Made by a program: the position numbers and the translations under genes
NCBI GenBank assembly: GCA_044358015.1
Contig: JBIKOO010000003.1
Location: 45,156 to 109,155, forward strand
Direction: 5' to 3'
Length of the DNA: 64,000 bases
DNA from: Casp-actino8 sp044358015
GTDB taxonomy: Bacteria; Actinomycetota; Acidimicrobiia; Acidimicrobiales; Ilumatobacteraceae
The notes under the pieces: model-generated
Database searches by the model: none
What the model saw: the letters and a program-made list of their open reading frames with translations, nothing else
What the model was told of the DNA's origin: nothing
Shown here: positions 33,731 to 42,416 of the stretch, piece by piece
How positions within the stretch are numbered: position 1 is the first letter of the stretch
Layout of the letters: the number at the start of each line of letters is the position of its first letter

Positions 33731-34933
33731 ATGCCCGAAGCAGTCATTGTTGCTACCGCCCGCAGTCCGATCGGCCGAGCCAATAAAGGTTCATTGGTGT
33801 CATTGCGCACCGATGAAATGGCCGCCCAGATTGTTCGCGCTTTGATGGCCAAGGTTCCATCAGTCAAGGGTTCTGACATCGAAGACCTCATCATTGGTGT
33901 GGGTCAGCCCGCTGGTGAAGCAGGTTTCAACTTGGGTCGTATGGTCGCCTTGTTGGCTGGTATTCCCGAAGCCCCTGGCGTCGTTGTGAACCGTTACTGT
34001 TCATCATCGTTGCAGACCATTCGTATGGCTGCTCACGCGATCAAGGCTGGCGAAGGCGATTGTTTCATCGCCGCAGGTGTTGAAGCCGTCAGTCGTTACC
34101 AGTTCGGCGCCGCCGACACTGCTCCGAACCCCATCTTCAAGGGACCAGGCGAGCGCACCAAGTTGCGTTCAGCTGGTGGTCAGCCCGTATGGACTCCACA
34201 AGATGGTCTTGCCGATGCTTACATCGCAATGGGTCAGACTGCAGAAAACGTTCGTGAAGTTGAAGGCGTGAGCCGCGAAGACATGGACTGGTTTGCCAAG
34301 CGCAGCCAAGACTTGGCCAGTGCCAACGTGTCGAATGGTTTCTTTGATGCCGAAATCTCGCCGTTGACTCTTGAAGACGGAACAGTTGTGAGCAAGGACG
34401 ATTGCCCGCGCGAAGGAACAACCCTCGAAGGTCTTGCTGGTTTGAAAGCCGCATTCCGCCCCGATGGTCAAGTCACCGCCGGTAACGCGTGCCCGTTGAA
34501 CGATGGCGCTGCTGCTGTCATGGTGATGAGCGATACCAAGGCCAAGGCTTTGGGACTCACCCCACTCGCACGTTTCGTGTCGAGCGGCGTGTCATCGTTG
34601 AACCCCGAGATCATGGGACTCGGACCCGTCGAAGCTTGTCGTCAGGCGATGAAGCGTGCTGGCATGAGCATCAATGACATCGACTTGGTTGAAATCAACG
34701 AAGCATTCGCCGCACAGGTTTTGCCGTCGGCGAAGCACCTCGGTATTTCAATGGACAAGTTGAACGTCAATGGTGGAGCAATTGCACTCGGTCACCCATT
34801 TGGTATGACCGGTGCTCGCATCATGACCACCTTGATCCACGGCTTGCAGGCCAGCAACAAGAACGTCGGCATGGAGACCATGTGTGTCGGTGGCGGCCAG
34901 GGCTTGTCGATGATCATCGAGCGTATGAGCTGA
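33731..34933 (+). CDS. Acetyl-CoA acetyltransferase (thiolase)
   Basis: Thiolase II-family enzyme of 400 aa. The nucleophilic Cys lies in VVNRYCSSSLQTI near residue 88, NEAFAAQ with the Asn, the His in GGAIALGHPFGMTGAR near 354 and the second Cys in METMCVGGGQG near 384. AGGGGG lies before the ATG. The degradative versus biosynthetic direction cannot be told. A perfect 17-bp terminator hairpin follows. The gap upstream (130 bases) contains TACGCT as a possible -10. Confidence 0.96.
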   Translation: MPEAVIVATARSPIGRANKGSLVSLRTDEMAAQIVRALMAKVPSVKGSDIEDLIIGVGQPAGEAGFNLGRMVALLAGIPEAPGVVVNRYCSSSLQTIRMAAHAIKAGEGDCFIAAGVEAVSRYQFGAADTAPNPIFKGPGERTKLRSAGGQPVWTPQDGLADAYIAMGQTAENVREVEGVSREDMDWFAKRSQDLASANVSNGFFDAEISPLTLEDGTVVSKDDCPREGTTLEGLAGLKAAFRPDGQVTAGNACPLNDGAAAVMVMSDTKAKALGLTPLARFVSSGVSSLNPEIMGLGPVEACRQAMKRAGMSINDIDLVEINEAFAAQVLPSAKHLGISMDKLNVNGGAIALGHPFGMTGARIMTTLIHGLQASNKNVGMETMCVGGGQGLSMIIERMS

Positions 34934-34970
34934 ACTAAAAAACCACGACTTGATATTTCTCGTGTTTCTG

Positions 34971-35018
34971 GTGGCGAGAATGTGCGGTAAACCGCACATT
35001 CTCGCCACAAGTTTTTTT
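34971..35018 (+). terminator. Intrinsic terminator after the thiolase gene
   Basis: GTGGCGAGAATGTGCGG and its perfect reverse complement enclose TAAA (34971-35008), followed by AAGTTTTTTT. It is one of the strongest hairpins in the window and separates the thiolase gene from the convergent MFS gene. Confidence 0.92.
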
Positions 35019-35028
35019 AGGCAGTTTT

Positions 35029-36186
35029 TTACGAAGTTTGTGTTTGGGGGAGTTTGCGCGCGAGTACCTGGGCCACTGAGCCCATGAGTAATACACATGC
35101 TCCGGCAATTGTGAACAAAGTCGGTGCTGAGACTTGTCCGTAGCCCCAGGTTGCCAAGATTGCGACAACGGCAGCCAGCAGTTGATTGCACGCTCCAGCG
35201 AGTCCCTGAGCGGCACTAGCGCGACCCTCAGGTGCCCCTTCAGCCAGTAGACCTTGACCTGCTGGCGCACCTGCAGCTTGAGCACATGATTCAATCATGC
35301 CGAGCAAAATCGGAATGAGGGGAACAGTAAACCATCCATACAGCGCAGTGAGTGGGGCGACGAACAGCATCGAGATGAATGACACCTTGACTTTGCCACG
35401 ACGGTCAGCGAGTCGACCGCCGAATCGTGACAGAACAACAAACGGAAGTGCATAGGCGGCAAGGCTGAGCCCGACCACGATGTCGGATGCACCAATGTCT
35501 GTGAGAAAACGATCCCACAACGCGTCGTACATGCCAACTGGCAAAGCAATTGATGAGAGCATCAAAATTGGCACCAGAACTGATCGTTGCTTTAAGAGTC
35601 CGAATGCGAGTCCCTGTCGATTCGCCGAGTACGGCAAAGTTGGCAAATGTTGTGTGCTGACAATTAACAACGAAATCATTGCCGCAATCGAAAAGATGAT
35701 GAACGGCCAACGCAGACCCAGTGGTCCGACAAGAAATCCGCCGATCACTGGACCAGTGACGAACCCGGCAAGAGCGGCTCCGCCCATTGCGCCAAGTCGT
35801 TCAGAAACACCTTCTTCATCTAGTGATGCAATCAGAGCACGAGCTGGCGGCAAGAAGAGTCCACTCGCTGCACCTGACACGAGTCGCGCCAAAACGAAAA
35901 CCAGAAGCGACGATCCGCTCGCAAAGAGGGCATTACCAAGAACGGCCAAAGTAGTGCCGATAATCAACAGTCGTTTTGCATGACCACGGTCGGCATAGGG
36001 GGCAATCAGAATTTGCATGACGAACGACGCCATGAAACCTGCGGCGGCGATGAGTCCGAGGCCAACGTCAGAGAAATTGAATTCATCTTGCAAGTTGCCC
36101 ATCAGAGCAAAGATGACACTTCCGCCTGCCTCCATTGCAAACACTGCACCAAGTAATACACGTTCGGTTTTGCGAATGCTGGTCAT
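35029..36186 (-). CDS. MFS transporter
   Basis: Major facilitator superfamily protein of 385 aa with 12 predicted helices. The loop 2-3 motif is recognisable as APYADRGHAKRLLI, followed by RLVSGAASGLFLPPARALIA. The second half repeats the pattern with RFGGRLADRRGKVKV. It starts next to a beta-lactamase-fold hydrolase gene (27 bases upstream on the same strand). An efflux role is typical of this kind, but the substrate cannot be read. Confidence 0.92.
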   Translation of the reverse strand: MTSIRKTERVLLGAVFAMEAGGSVIFALMGNLQDEFNFSDVGLGLIAAAGFMASFVMQILIAPYADRGHAKRLLIIGTTLAVLGNALFASGSSLLVFVLARLVSGAASGLFLPPARALIASLDEEGVSERLGAMGGAALAGFVTGPVIGGFLVGPLGLRWPFIIFSIAAMISLLIVSTQHLPTLPYSANRQGLAFGLLKQRSVLVPILMLSSIALPVGMYDALWDRFLTDIGASDIVVGLSLAAYALPFVVLSRFGGRLADRRGKVKVSFISMLFVAPLTALYGWFTVPLIPILLGMIESCAQAAGAPAGQGLLAEGAPEGRASAAQGLAGACNQLLAAVVAILATWGYGQVSAPTLFTIAGACVLLMGSVAQVLARKLPQTQTS

Positions 36187-36213
36187 AAAGAAGGTTTGCT
36201 GGTAGGAGAGTGG

Positions 36214-37119
36214 TTACGCGTGGTTCGTGATTGCACGAATGACTGCATCGCTCAGGCTAGGCCATGCAACGAGTGCTTCGGCAGACCATTCATCAAAGTT
36301 GCGATTGGTTAATGAAATCAAACCAACGTCAATATTTGGATCAATCCACATCATTGTTCCGGATCCACCAAAATGTCCAAAAGTTTGTGGTGAATTGAGC
36401 GAACCCGTCCAGTGAGGTTGTTTGTGATCTCGAATTTCAATTCCGAGTCCCCAAGGATTTGGTTTATAGGAACCAAGACCAGGAATGACTCCACCGAGTT
36501 CGGGATATTGAATTGTGGTGGCTTCATGTGCCGTGGCCGAACTAATCAATGTGGGACGCATGAGTTCTGTCATGAACAGCGACATGTCGTCGACTGTGCT
36601 GAGAACTGCATATGCGGGCGATGCTTTGAGAGACGTATCACTCATACCAAGTGGTTCAAAGATCGCTTCGTTCATGTAGTCGCCAAACATCATCCCAGTG
36701 CGCTCAGCGACATGATTCGCGGCCATTTCAATTCCGGTATTTGAATAGATGCGCCGTTTCCCAACACCCATGATGGGGCTCGACGTGTCAAACCCGTATC
36801 CGGCAGCATGAGCAAGGCAGTGTCGAAGTGTCGCCCCAGGAGGACCGACAGCATCATCAAGTGACACTGAACCTTCTTCAACTGCAATCAAACACGTCCA
36901 ACTAGTGATGACTTTCGAAATTGAAGCTAGGCGAAAGACGCGATCGGTGTCGCCATGTGTCGCAATGACCGTGCCGTGATGTACGACTGCAGTCGCCGCA
37001 TGCGGTACTGGCCACTCGTCAACGGTTGCGAGAATTGAAGTCAGTGATGAATCAGGCAAAGCCAGCAGAGCGAATGAGTTCAGCGACACCGAATGCCAAG
37101 TCAAGACCTTGACGAGCAT
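36214..37119 (-). CDS. Serine hydrolase, beta-lactamase/class C-like fold
   Basis: Protein of up to 301 aa of the beta-lactamase/EstB family. The nucleophile sits in RLASISKVITSW (SxxK), the YxN motif is YSN in RRIYSNTGIEMAANH, and the third motif region is FGHFGGSGTMMWID (HxG). Length and start are uncertain: ATG 37119 overlaps the DAHP synthase 3' end by 68 bases. GTG 37089 and TTG 37059 are shorter and more plausible. No signal peptide is seen. It may be an esterase or peptidase rather than a beta-lactamase. Confidence 0.85.
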   Translation of the reverse strand: MLVKVLTWHSVSLNSFALLALPDSSLTSILATVDEWPVPHAATAVVHHGTVIATHGDTDRVFRLASISKVITSWTCLIAVEEGSVSLDDAVGPPGATLRHCLAHAAGYGFDTSSPIMGVGKRRIYSNTGIEMAANHVAERTGMMFGDYMNEAIFEPLGMSDTSLKASPAYAVLSTVDDMSLFMTELMRPTLISSATAHEATTIQYPELGGVIPGLGSYKPNPWGLGIEIRDHKQPHWTGSLNSPQTFGHFGGSGTMMWIDPNIDVGLISLTNRNFDEWSAEALVAWPSLSDAVIRAITNHA

Positions 37120-38407
37120 TCAAGCGGGGGTCGCAAACCGTTTGGTAACGCATATCGAGGTCGGAATCGGTGAGATCGTCAGCGCCGCCGAGACATTCGG
37201 TCACGTTGTCGCCCGTGAGTTCAACGTGAATTCCGCCCGGCCATGTACCTTCAGCGCGGTGCGCTGCGACAAAGCCAGTGATTTCGCGAATGATTTCATC
37301 GAAGTGACGGGTCTTGCGACCACCCACTGATGTGAAGGTGTTTCCGTGCATCGGGTCGCAGGCCCACACGACCGGGTGACCACTTTCGCGAACTGCACGA
37401 AGAAGCGGACGGAGCGAATCTTCAACCTTGTCGGCGCCCATGCGACTGATCAAGGTCAGGCGACCAGGAATCTGCGCAGGGTTGAGTTTTTGGCACAGTT
37501 CGAGAATGAAATCAACAGTTGTTGACGGACCAATCTTGCAACCAATGGGGTTGCCGACGCCACGCAAGAATTCAATATGAGCACCATCAAGTTGACGAGT
37601 GCGCTCACCAATCCACAACATGTGCGCCGAGCAGTCGTACCAAGCACCCGTTAACGAATCTTGACGTGTGAGGGCTTCTTCGTATCCAAGCAGTAGTGCT
37701 TCATGGCTCGTGTAGACATCGGCTTCATGAAGCGCTGCAGTATTTTCGGTGTCAACGCCACAGGCATGCATGAAACGCAATGCACGCTCAATATCGGTTG
37801 CGACTTGCTCGTAACGCTGACCTTCTGGGCTTGAACCAACGAACTCTTGAGTCCAGGCGTGCACGCGTGACAAGTCGGCGAATCCGCCCTTGACGAAAGC
37901 GCGTAACAAGTTCAGCGTTGCTGCCGACTGGTGATATGCCTGCACGAGGCGATCGGGGTCGGGGATGCGTGCTTCAGATGTTGGCGCCGGATCATTGACG
38001 ATGTGACCACGGAATGACGGAATTTCTAGGTCGCCGATTTTTTCCATGTCGGCACTACGAGGCTTGGCGAACTGTCCAGCGATACGACCGACTTTGATGG
38101 TGGGAACACCGAGGCTGTAGGTCAGCACAACTGCCATCTGCAAAATGACGCGCAGTTTTTCACGAATGTTGTTGGCCGAGAACTCATCAAAACTTTCGGC
38201 GCAGTCGCCGGCCTGCAACAAGAACGCATTGCCCGCGCACACCTGACCGAGAGCATTTTGTAATGAGCGAGCTTCGCCAGCAAACACCAACGGGGGATAG
38301 GACGCAATCTGCTTCAGTGAGCGATCGACCGCGCTCTGATCGGGCCACTTTGGCTGTTGAACGGCAGGGAATGACTGCCACGATGATGGGGTCCAAGTAT
38401 TGGCCAT
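37052..38407 (-). CDS. aroG: Class II 3-deoxy-7-phosphoheptulonate (DAHP) synthase
   Basis: First enzyme of the shikimate pathway: phosphoenolpyruvate plus erythrose 4-phosphate to DAHP. The plant/actinobacterial type II form of 451 aa is recognised from FAGEARSLQNALGQVCAGNA, LLQAGDCAESF, VGRIAGQFAKPRS, and the metal-site segments GVGNPIGCKIGPST, WACDPMHGNT and GGIHVELTGDNVTECLGG. No canonical start exists downstream of ATG 38407. The ATG directly follows a T-run that is part of a terminator-like hairpin (38408-38450). No ribosome binding site is visible. The family is feedback regulated by aromatic amino acids. Confidence 0.95.
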   Translation of the reverse strand: MANTWTPSSWQSFPAVQQPKWPDQSAVDRSLKQIASYPPLVFAGEARSLQNALGQVCAGNAFLLQAGDCAESFDEFSANNIREKLRVILQMAVVLTYSLGVPTIKVGRIAGQFAKPRSADMEKIGDLEIPSFRGHIVNDPAPTSEARIPDPDRLVQAYHQSAATLNLLRAFVKGGFADLSRVHAWTQEFVGSSPEGQRYEQVATDIERALRFMHACGVDTENTAALHEADVYTSHEALLLGYEEALTRQDSLTGAWYDCSAHMLWIGERTRQLDGAHIEFLRGVGNPIGCKIGPSTTVDFILELCQKLNPAQIPGRLTLISRMGADKVEDSLRPLLRAVRESGHPVVWACDPMHGNTFTSVGGRKTRHFDEIIREITGFVAAHRAEGTWPGGIHVELTGDNVTECLGGADDLTDSDLDMRYQTVCDPRLNARQGLDLAFGVAELIRSAGFA

Positions 38408-38450
38408 AAAAAAAGCCTAACGACCCGAAGGCCAAAGCCATCGGGTCGTT
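38408..38450 (-). terminator. Terminator-like hairpin abutting the DAHP synthase start
   Basis: On the minus strand AACGACCCGA and TCGGGTCGTT pair perfectly, with an inner GGC/GCC stem and four-base loop, then AGGC and a T-run that touches the ATG. TAGGCT (38414-38419) can also be read as a -10 six bases before the ATG. So it may terminate the sigma-factor transcript while a leaderless promoter serves the synthase, or it may act as an attenuator. Confidence 0.75.
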
Positions 38451-38493
38451 TTAACTGGGGTCTAGCCCCGCTGAACTATGGGTGAATAAAAGA

Positions 38494-39321
38494 TCAGTAG
38501 GCGAAGATGTCTTCGGCTTCTTCTTTGAGGCCGGTGACTGCACGTGAGACCAAGCGACGAGCGGCTTCGGCAGTGACGCCAAGCTTTTCGCCCACTTCGC
38601 GGAAGCTCTTACGCTCACCATCGATGAGTCCAAAGCGGGCTTCAACGGCGTAGCGAGCACGAGCGTCAAGGGTGTCGAGCAACTTGTTGAGTTGATCAGT
38701 TTCACCTTGAGCGATGATGTGGTCTTCGGGGGTGGGGTCACCATTGGCCATCAAGTCGCCAAGAGTTGCATCGCCGTCATCGCCGATGGTCTTGTCAAGC
38801 GAGACCGGGGTGGTGAGGCGGTGCAATTCGGCATTTGACAAGTCGAGGGTTTCGCCGTCGCCGCTGGCCTGACGCAAAGCAGCGCGCAAGCTTGCCGAAC
38901 GATCGCCGGGGATGCGAATGAGGCTGGCCTTCTGGTCAAGTGCACGACCAATGGCCTGACGAATCCAGAACGTTGCATACGTTGAGAACTTGAATCCACG
39001 GCGCCAGTCGAACTTGTCAACAGCGTGCTCGAGACCGAGGTTTCCTTCTTGAATGAGGTCAAGAAGATCCATGCCCTGGGGCAGTGGGTACCGGCGGGCA
39101 ATCGAGACAACCAAACGAAGGTTGGCGCGAATGAAGCGGTCTTTAGCTTTGGCCGCTTCGCGAATGTCGCGCTTTACGGTGACTGTCTTGTCACCAGCAG
39201 CTGATTTCGATGCGGCCTCGCGACCTTTTTCAATGGCACGCGACAAAACGCGTTCGTCTTCGGCGGTCAACAATGGAACCTTGCCGATGTCGTTGAGGTA
39301 GATACCGATGGAATCGTTCAT
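38494..39321 (-). CDS. RNA polymerase sigma factor, sigma-70 family
   Basis: A 275-aa factor with region 1.2 (SIGIYLNDIGKVPLLTAED), region 2 (NLRLVVSIARRYPLPQGMDL, DLIQEGNLGLEHAVDKFDWR, FSTYATFWIRQAIGRALDQ), region 3 and a divergent region 4 (ARYAVEARFGLIDGERKSFR, GVTAEAARRLVSRAVTGLK). It lacks region 1.1. ATG 39321 is chosen because the family begins at the MNDSIGIYL segment; an ATG at 39399 would add 26 residues rich in Ser, Thr and Lys. The terminator-like hairpin at 38408-38450 follows it. Confidence 0.93.
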   Translation of the reverse strand: MNDSIGIYLNDIGKVPLLTAEDERVLSRAIEKGREAASKSAAGDKTVTVKRDIREAAKAKDRFIRANLRLVVSIARRYPLPQGMDLLDLIQEGNLGLEHAVDKFDWRRGFKFSTYATFWIRQAIGRALDQKASLIRIPGDRSASLRAALRQASGDGETLDLSNAELHRLTTPVSLDKTIGDDGDATLGDLMANGDPTPEDHIIAQGETDQLNKLLDTLDARARYAVEARFGLIDGERKSFREVGEKLGVTAEAARRLVSRAVTGLKEEAEDIFAY

Positions 39322-39751
39322 TTTTTTCTCTACTGTTCGTGTTTTCGACTTTTGTGTGCCCGTTGCAAGATCAATCGGCGAAAGGGATTGAACGCGCAAC
39401 GAAAACAGTGATCGAAGGTTGTGGGGGGTAACTAAATTTGGTTTCTGGGACCCGCCACCACTTGATGTGAACGTTTGGTGGATTGGGGGTAACGCTGGGG
39501 GTATTTTTTGTCATGGTCCCAAGAAGGGACTCTTAGGCTATCAAATATTTTTGCTGGTGTCTTGCTGGAATTACTTTGTTGGCCACTTGGTGACGCTTTT
39601 AACTTTCGGCAGGTATAAGGCGACACTTGAGAAAAACTTTTGGAATTGTCAAGAAAGTCTCAAATTTGGCGGTGGGCTGGGGTTTCATATCAACCAAACG
39701 CTGACAACGTGTCAAGAAGTGCGCTGTGAAGTCCGCCCCTAGACTGCCGGC
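39322..39751. other. Intergenic region upstream of nadD and the sigma factor gene
   Basis: The 430-base gap has no convincing gene. A 107-codon frame at 39419-39742 is Trp/Phe/Gly rich and looks accidental. The region contains GTGGGGGGTAAC (39420-39431) and the motif GGGGGTAACGCTGGGGGTA (39485-39503), which recurs near both ends of the tRNA-Ala element, and the promoter of nadD at its right end. Confidence 0.6.
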
Positions 39752-40399
39752 GTGGACAAATTGCCTGCGGCGACAACCGACCAAAGTGCTTCGGGGCTTC
39801 GGATTGGTCTTTTTGGGGGCACTTTTGACCCGCCGCATGTGGGTCATTTGGTGACTGCGGTCAACGTGATGCATGCTCTTGGCCTTGATCAAGTGATTTT
39901 GATGGTGGCCAACGTTCCATGGCAAAAAGAGGGCTCTCGAATCATCACCCCTGCTCAGGACCGATTAGCCATGGTTGAGGCGGCAGTCGCGGCAGTTCCG
40001 GGCCTCGTCGCTGGTGATACTGAAATACGTATGGGTGGGCCGAGTTACACGGTTGACACGCTGCAGGTGTTGCGTCAAGAAGTGTCCGAATATGCCAACG
40101 CCACCTTCTTTACAATTGTTGGCGATGATGCTGCTGCTGGTGTGCCGACCTGGGAACGCTTCAAAGAATTGACCGAACTCACCGAACTCGTCGTGGTCGA
40201 TCGCCCTGGTGCACCCGTTGCCTTGTCAGACGACATCAAATGGATTCGAGTTGAGGTTCCACACCTTGATGTGTCAAGTACCGACCTTCGATCGCGCTTT
40301 ACCGACGGCCGTCCGCTTGACTATTTGATTACTCAACCAGTTCTTGATGTGATTCGAGACCGAGCGTTGTACTCGACACCGATTGGAGCCCCAGCATGA
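39752..40399 (+). CDS. nadD: Nicotinate-nucleotide adenylyltransferase
   Basis: Enzyme forming deamido-NAD from nicotinate mononucleotide and ATP in NAD biosynthesis. The nucleotidyltransferase signatures are GLFGGTFDPPHVGHLVTA near residue 24 and SSTDLRSRF near the C-terminus (ISSTxIR-type). The start GTG 39752 follows TAGACT by six bases, consistent with a leaderless transcript. The stop overlaps the next gene by four bases (ATGA), giving the usual nadD-LytR-rsfS order of actinobacteria. Confidence 0.95.
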   Translation: MDKLPAATTDQSASGLRIGLFGGTFDPPHVGHLVTAVNVMHALGLDQVILMVANVPWQKEGSRIITPAQDRLAMVEAAVAAVPGLVAGDTEIRMGGPSYTVDTLQVLRQEVSEYANATFFTIVGDDAAAGVPTWERFKELTELTELVVVDRPGAPVALSDDIKWIRVEVPHLDVSSTDLRSRFTDGRPLDYLITQPVLDVIRDRALYSTPIGAPA

Positions 40400-41661
40400 G
40401 CACGTTGAAACAACGTCGCCGTCGTCAGACTTGGGCAGCATTTGGTGCGGGCATTTTGGTGCTGACACTGTTGCCAGTTTCAGTGGTGGTCGCCTGGCGA
40501 GCAATTCGCGACTCAAAAGCTGCGGAAGAAGTTGTGGCGTTACCGTCGCGCGAACTGCCGACTACTCCGACCGCAATCTTGGCGGTCACCGATGAACTGA
40601 ACTTTTTGACATCGTTGAACATCGTTGCGTTGACACCCGAAGGTGCAGGCGGAACAGTGATGATTCTTCCCGTTGGTTTGATGGTTCCTGGTCAGCCAGT
40701 TGGTCAACCAAAACGGTTGGCCGATGTGTACGGATCAGACGGAGTGGACGCTCTGCGATCTGCTGTCGAAAGTGTCACGAACAGTCAGATTGATTTGATT
40801 TCGGTTAATGGTGTTGATGCGACAGCCGAGTTGATTGCGCGTGCTGGAACAACAACCCCGACGTACGCCGCAGATGTCACCGACACTGAAACGGATGCAA
40901 CTCGAATTGTTGCCACTGTGGGAGTCAATGAATTTACGCCGATCCAAGCAGCACAAGTTTTGGCGGCGCGAGATGTTTCGCAAGTTGAATCAACTCGTAT
41001 GCCTAATGTGAAAGCAACATGGGATGCGATTGTTACATCAATCGGAGCCGGAATCATTGGTGCGATTCCCGCGGCTGTTGTTCCCGATGTTGGTGCTCAA
41101 ACGCCAGTAGATATGCCAACATTCATGTCGGCACTTTTTGCTGGACCAATTAAGTTGTGGCAGTTTTCGTCAGAGCGCTTGTCTGATGCCGAACGCAATC
41201 CACAAGACATTGATGTGTACGGGTTCAATGCGGGTGAACTTGTGATGGTGATGGCAAGCGTTGCTCCGAGCGCGATGGTTGCGGTGTTCCCAACCTTGAG
41301 TGTGCAGATTGACAGTCCATACGCTGATATTGCGGTCACTCAAGATGCAACGTTCCGCATGTTGTACATGGGTACCAATGTGATCTTGGTACGCCAAGTG
41401 ACGTCGACACCGCTGCCTGTCACCGTCATCAAGTACTCAGATGAAATGGATCGGGCAATGGCCGAACCATTGACGACCATGTTTGGTGAGATTGTTTTTG
41501 AAAAAGCAACAGAGCGTGTTGAAGGAATTGATGTCCAAGTCATTCTTGGGGATTCATTTGTCAACTTCTTAGCGACCGGAGCAAAGCCGGACCCCAATGT
41601 CAATCCGGAAGATTTGGCTGCTGACGCGTCCGATGCTCCAACAACAGAAACGACCCCATGA
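40396..41661 (+). CDS. Divergent LytR/CpsA/Psr-like membrane protein
   Basis: Protein of 421 aa with a basic N-terminus and one membrane helix (AFGAGILVLTLLPVSVVVAW), then an extracytoplasmic domain. The beginning (TAILAVTDELNFLTSLNIVAL, then GAGGTVMILPVGLMVPG) and position between nadD and rsfS fit the LCP/LytR-type proteins of actinobacteria that attach glycopolymers to peptidoglycan. The usual catalytic Arg/Asp pattern is not obvious, so it may be inactive or a separate family. ATGA overlaps on both sides. Confidence 0.7.
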   Translation: MSTLKQRRRRQTWAAFGAGILVLTLLPVSVVVAWRAIRDSKAAEEVVALPSRELPTTPTAILAVTDELNFLTSLNIVALTPEGAGGTVMILPVGLMVPGQPVGQPKRLADVYGSDGVDALRSAVESVTNSQIDLISVNGVDATAELIARAGTTTPTYAADVTDTETDATRIVATVGVNEFTPIQAAQVLAARDVSQVESTRMPNVKATWDAIVTSIGAGIIGAIPAAVVPDVGAQTPVDMPTFMSALFAGPIKLWQFSSERLSDAERNPQDIDVYGFNAGELVMVMASVAPSAMVAVFPTLSVQIDSPYADIAVTQDATFRMLYMGTNVILVRQVTSTPLPVTVIKYSDEMDRAMAEPLTTMFGEIVFEKATERVEGIDVQVILGDSFVNFLATGAKPDPNVNPEDLAADASDAPTTETTP

Positions 41662-42059
41662 TGGCCGAAGATTCAAAGTCCAAAGAAACGAACAGCGAAC
41701 CGTTAGCTAAACCTGACACGCTTGAGTTGGCATTTGTTGCTGCTCGTGCGGCCGATGACAAGCAAGCAACGAACACCATCGTGTTGGCAGTTGGCAATGT
41801 GTTGACGATTACCGAGTTGTTCGTCGTGACCGGTGCATCAAACCCGCGTTTGGTGCGCGCTGTTGCGGGCGAGATTGAAGATCGCATTCGTGAAGTGTGT
41901 GGTAGGTCGCCTGGCCGAACCGAAGGTCACCGTGAACAGTCGTGGGTCTTGCTCGATTACGGCGATGTGATCGTGCATGTGTTCCTCGATGAAACCCGTG
42001 AGTTCTACGAGATTGAGCGTCTGTACAAAGACGTACCGCGTATTGACTGGCGAGCCTGA
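41658..42059 (+). CDS. rsfS: Ribosome silencing factor RsfS
   Basis: Protein of 133 aa that binds L14 and blocks subunit joining during starvation. The Iojap/RsfS pattern is present: TIVLAVGNVLTITELFVVTG, NPRLVRAVAGEIEDRIRE and SWVLLDYGDVIVHVFLDETR. There is an N-terminal extension of about 25 residues rich in Lys and Glu. It ends the nadD-LytR-rsfS operon. Confidence 0.94.
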   Translation: MMAEDSKSKETNSEPLAKPDTLELAFVAARAADDKQATNTIVLAVGNVLTITELFVVTGASNPRLVRAVAGEIEDRIREVCGRSPGRTEGHREQSWVLLDYGDVIVHVFLDETREFYEIERLYKDVPRIDWRA

Positions 42060-42163
42060 GACTTGGTGTGGCTTCGCCGGCAGTAGGGAAGTAGCTGCGG
42101 GGAAGTAGTCGTGGGAGGTTTTGGCGGGGTGCTACTGGTTGGTATCGTGCTGATGGCCCGTAT

Positions 42164-42237
<74 letters not shown>

Positions 42238-42241
42238 GTAC

Positions 42242-42276
42242 AAAGTCCCAGGCCACAAGCCTGGGACTTTTTGTTT
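42242..42276 (+). terminator. Terminator for tRNA-Ala carried by the element
   Basis: AAAGTCCCAGGC, loop CACAA and GCCTGGGACTTT form a perfect 12-bp stem followed by TTGTTT, six bases after the tRNA. It lies on the element side of attL, so the integrated element supplies the tRNA transcript end. Confidence 0.85.
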
Positions 42277-42296
42277 GGCGCCGGCCTGGTTTCGGG

Positions 42297-42319
42297 TGGG
42301 GGTAATTATGGGGGTAACT
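42297..42319 (+). repeat. Motif GGGGGTAATTATGGGGGTAAC near attL
   Basis: Left-end counterpart of the direct-repeat motif at 54036-54058. It begins about 60 bases inside attL, after the terminator. Confidence 0.55.
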
Positions 42320-42416
42320 GGAGGCGGTAAGTTCGTAGTTCTCGTCTTGTTGACAGCCTGTTGTGATGGGGCCAGACATCGCTCGGCTAGGAGTGAATGA
42401 CTGTTACCTTTTCCCC

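Noticed and set aside
38187..38441. Short frame starting in the hairpin upstream of aroG as a leader peptide.
   Set aside because: It has no ribosome binding site and runs far into aroG in another frame, so it does not behave like an attenuator leader.
39419..39742. Frame of 107 codons between the sigma factor gene and nadD.
   Set aside because: Trp/Phe/Gly-heavy composition, no ribosome binding site, and it ends where the nadD promoter lies. Likely chance openness.
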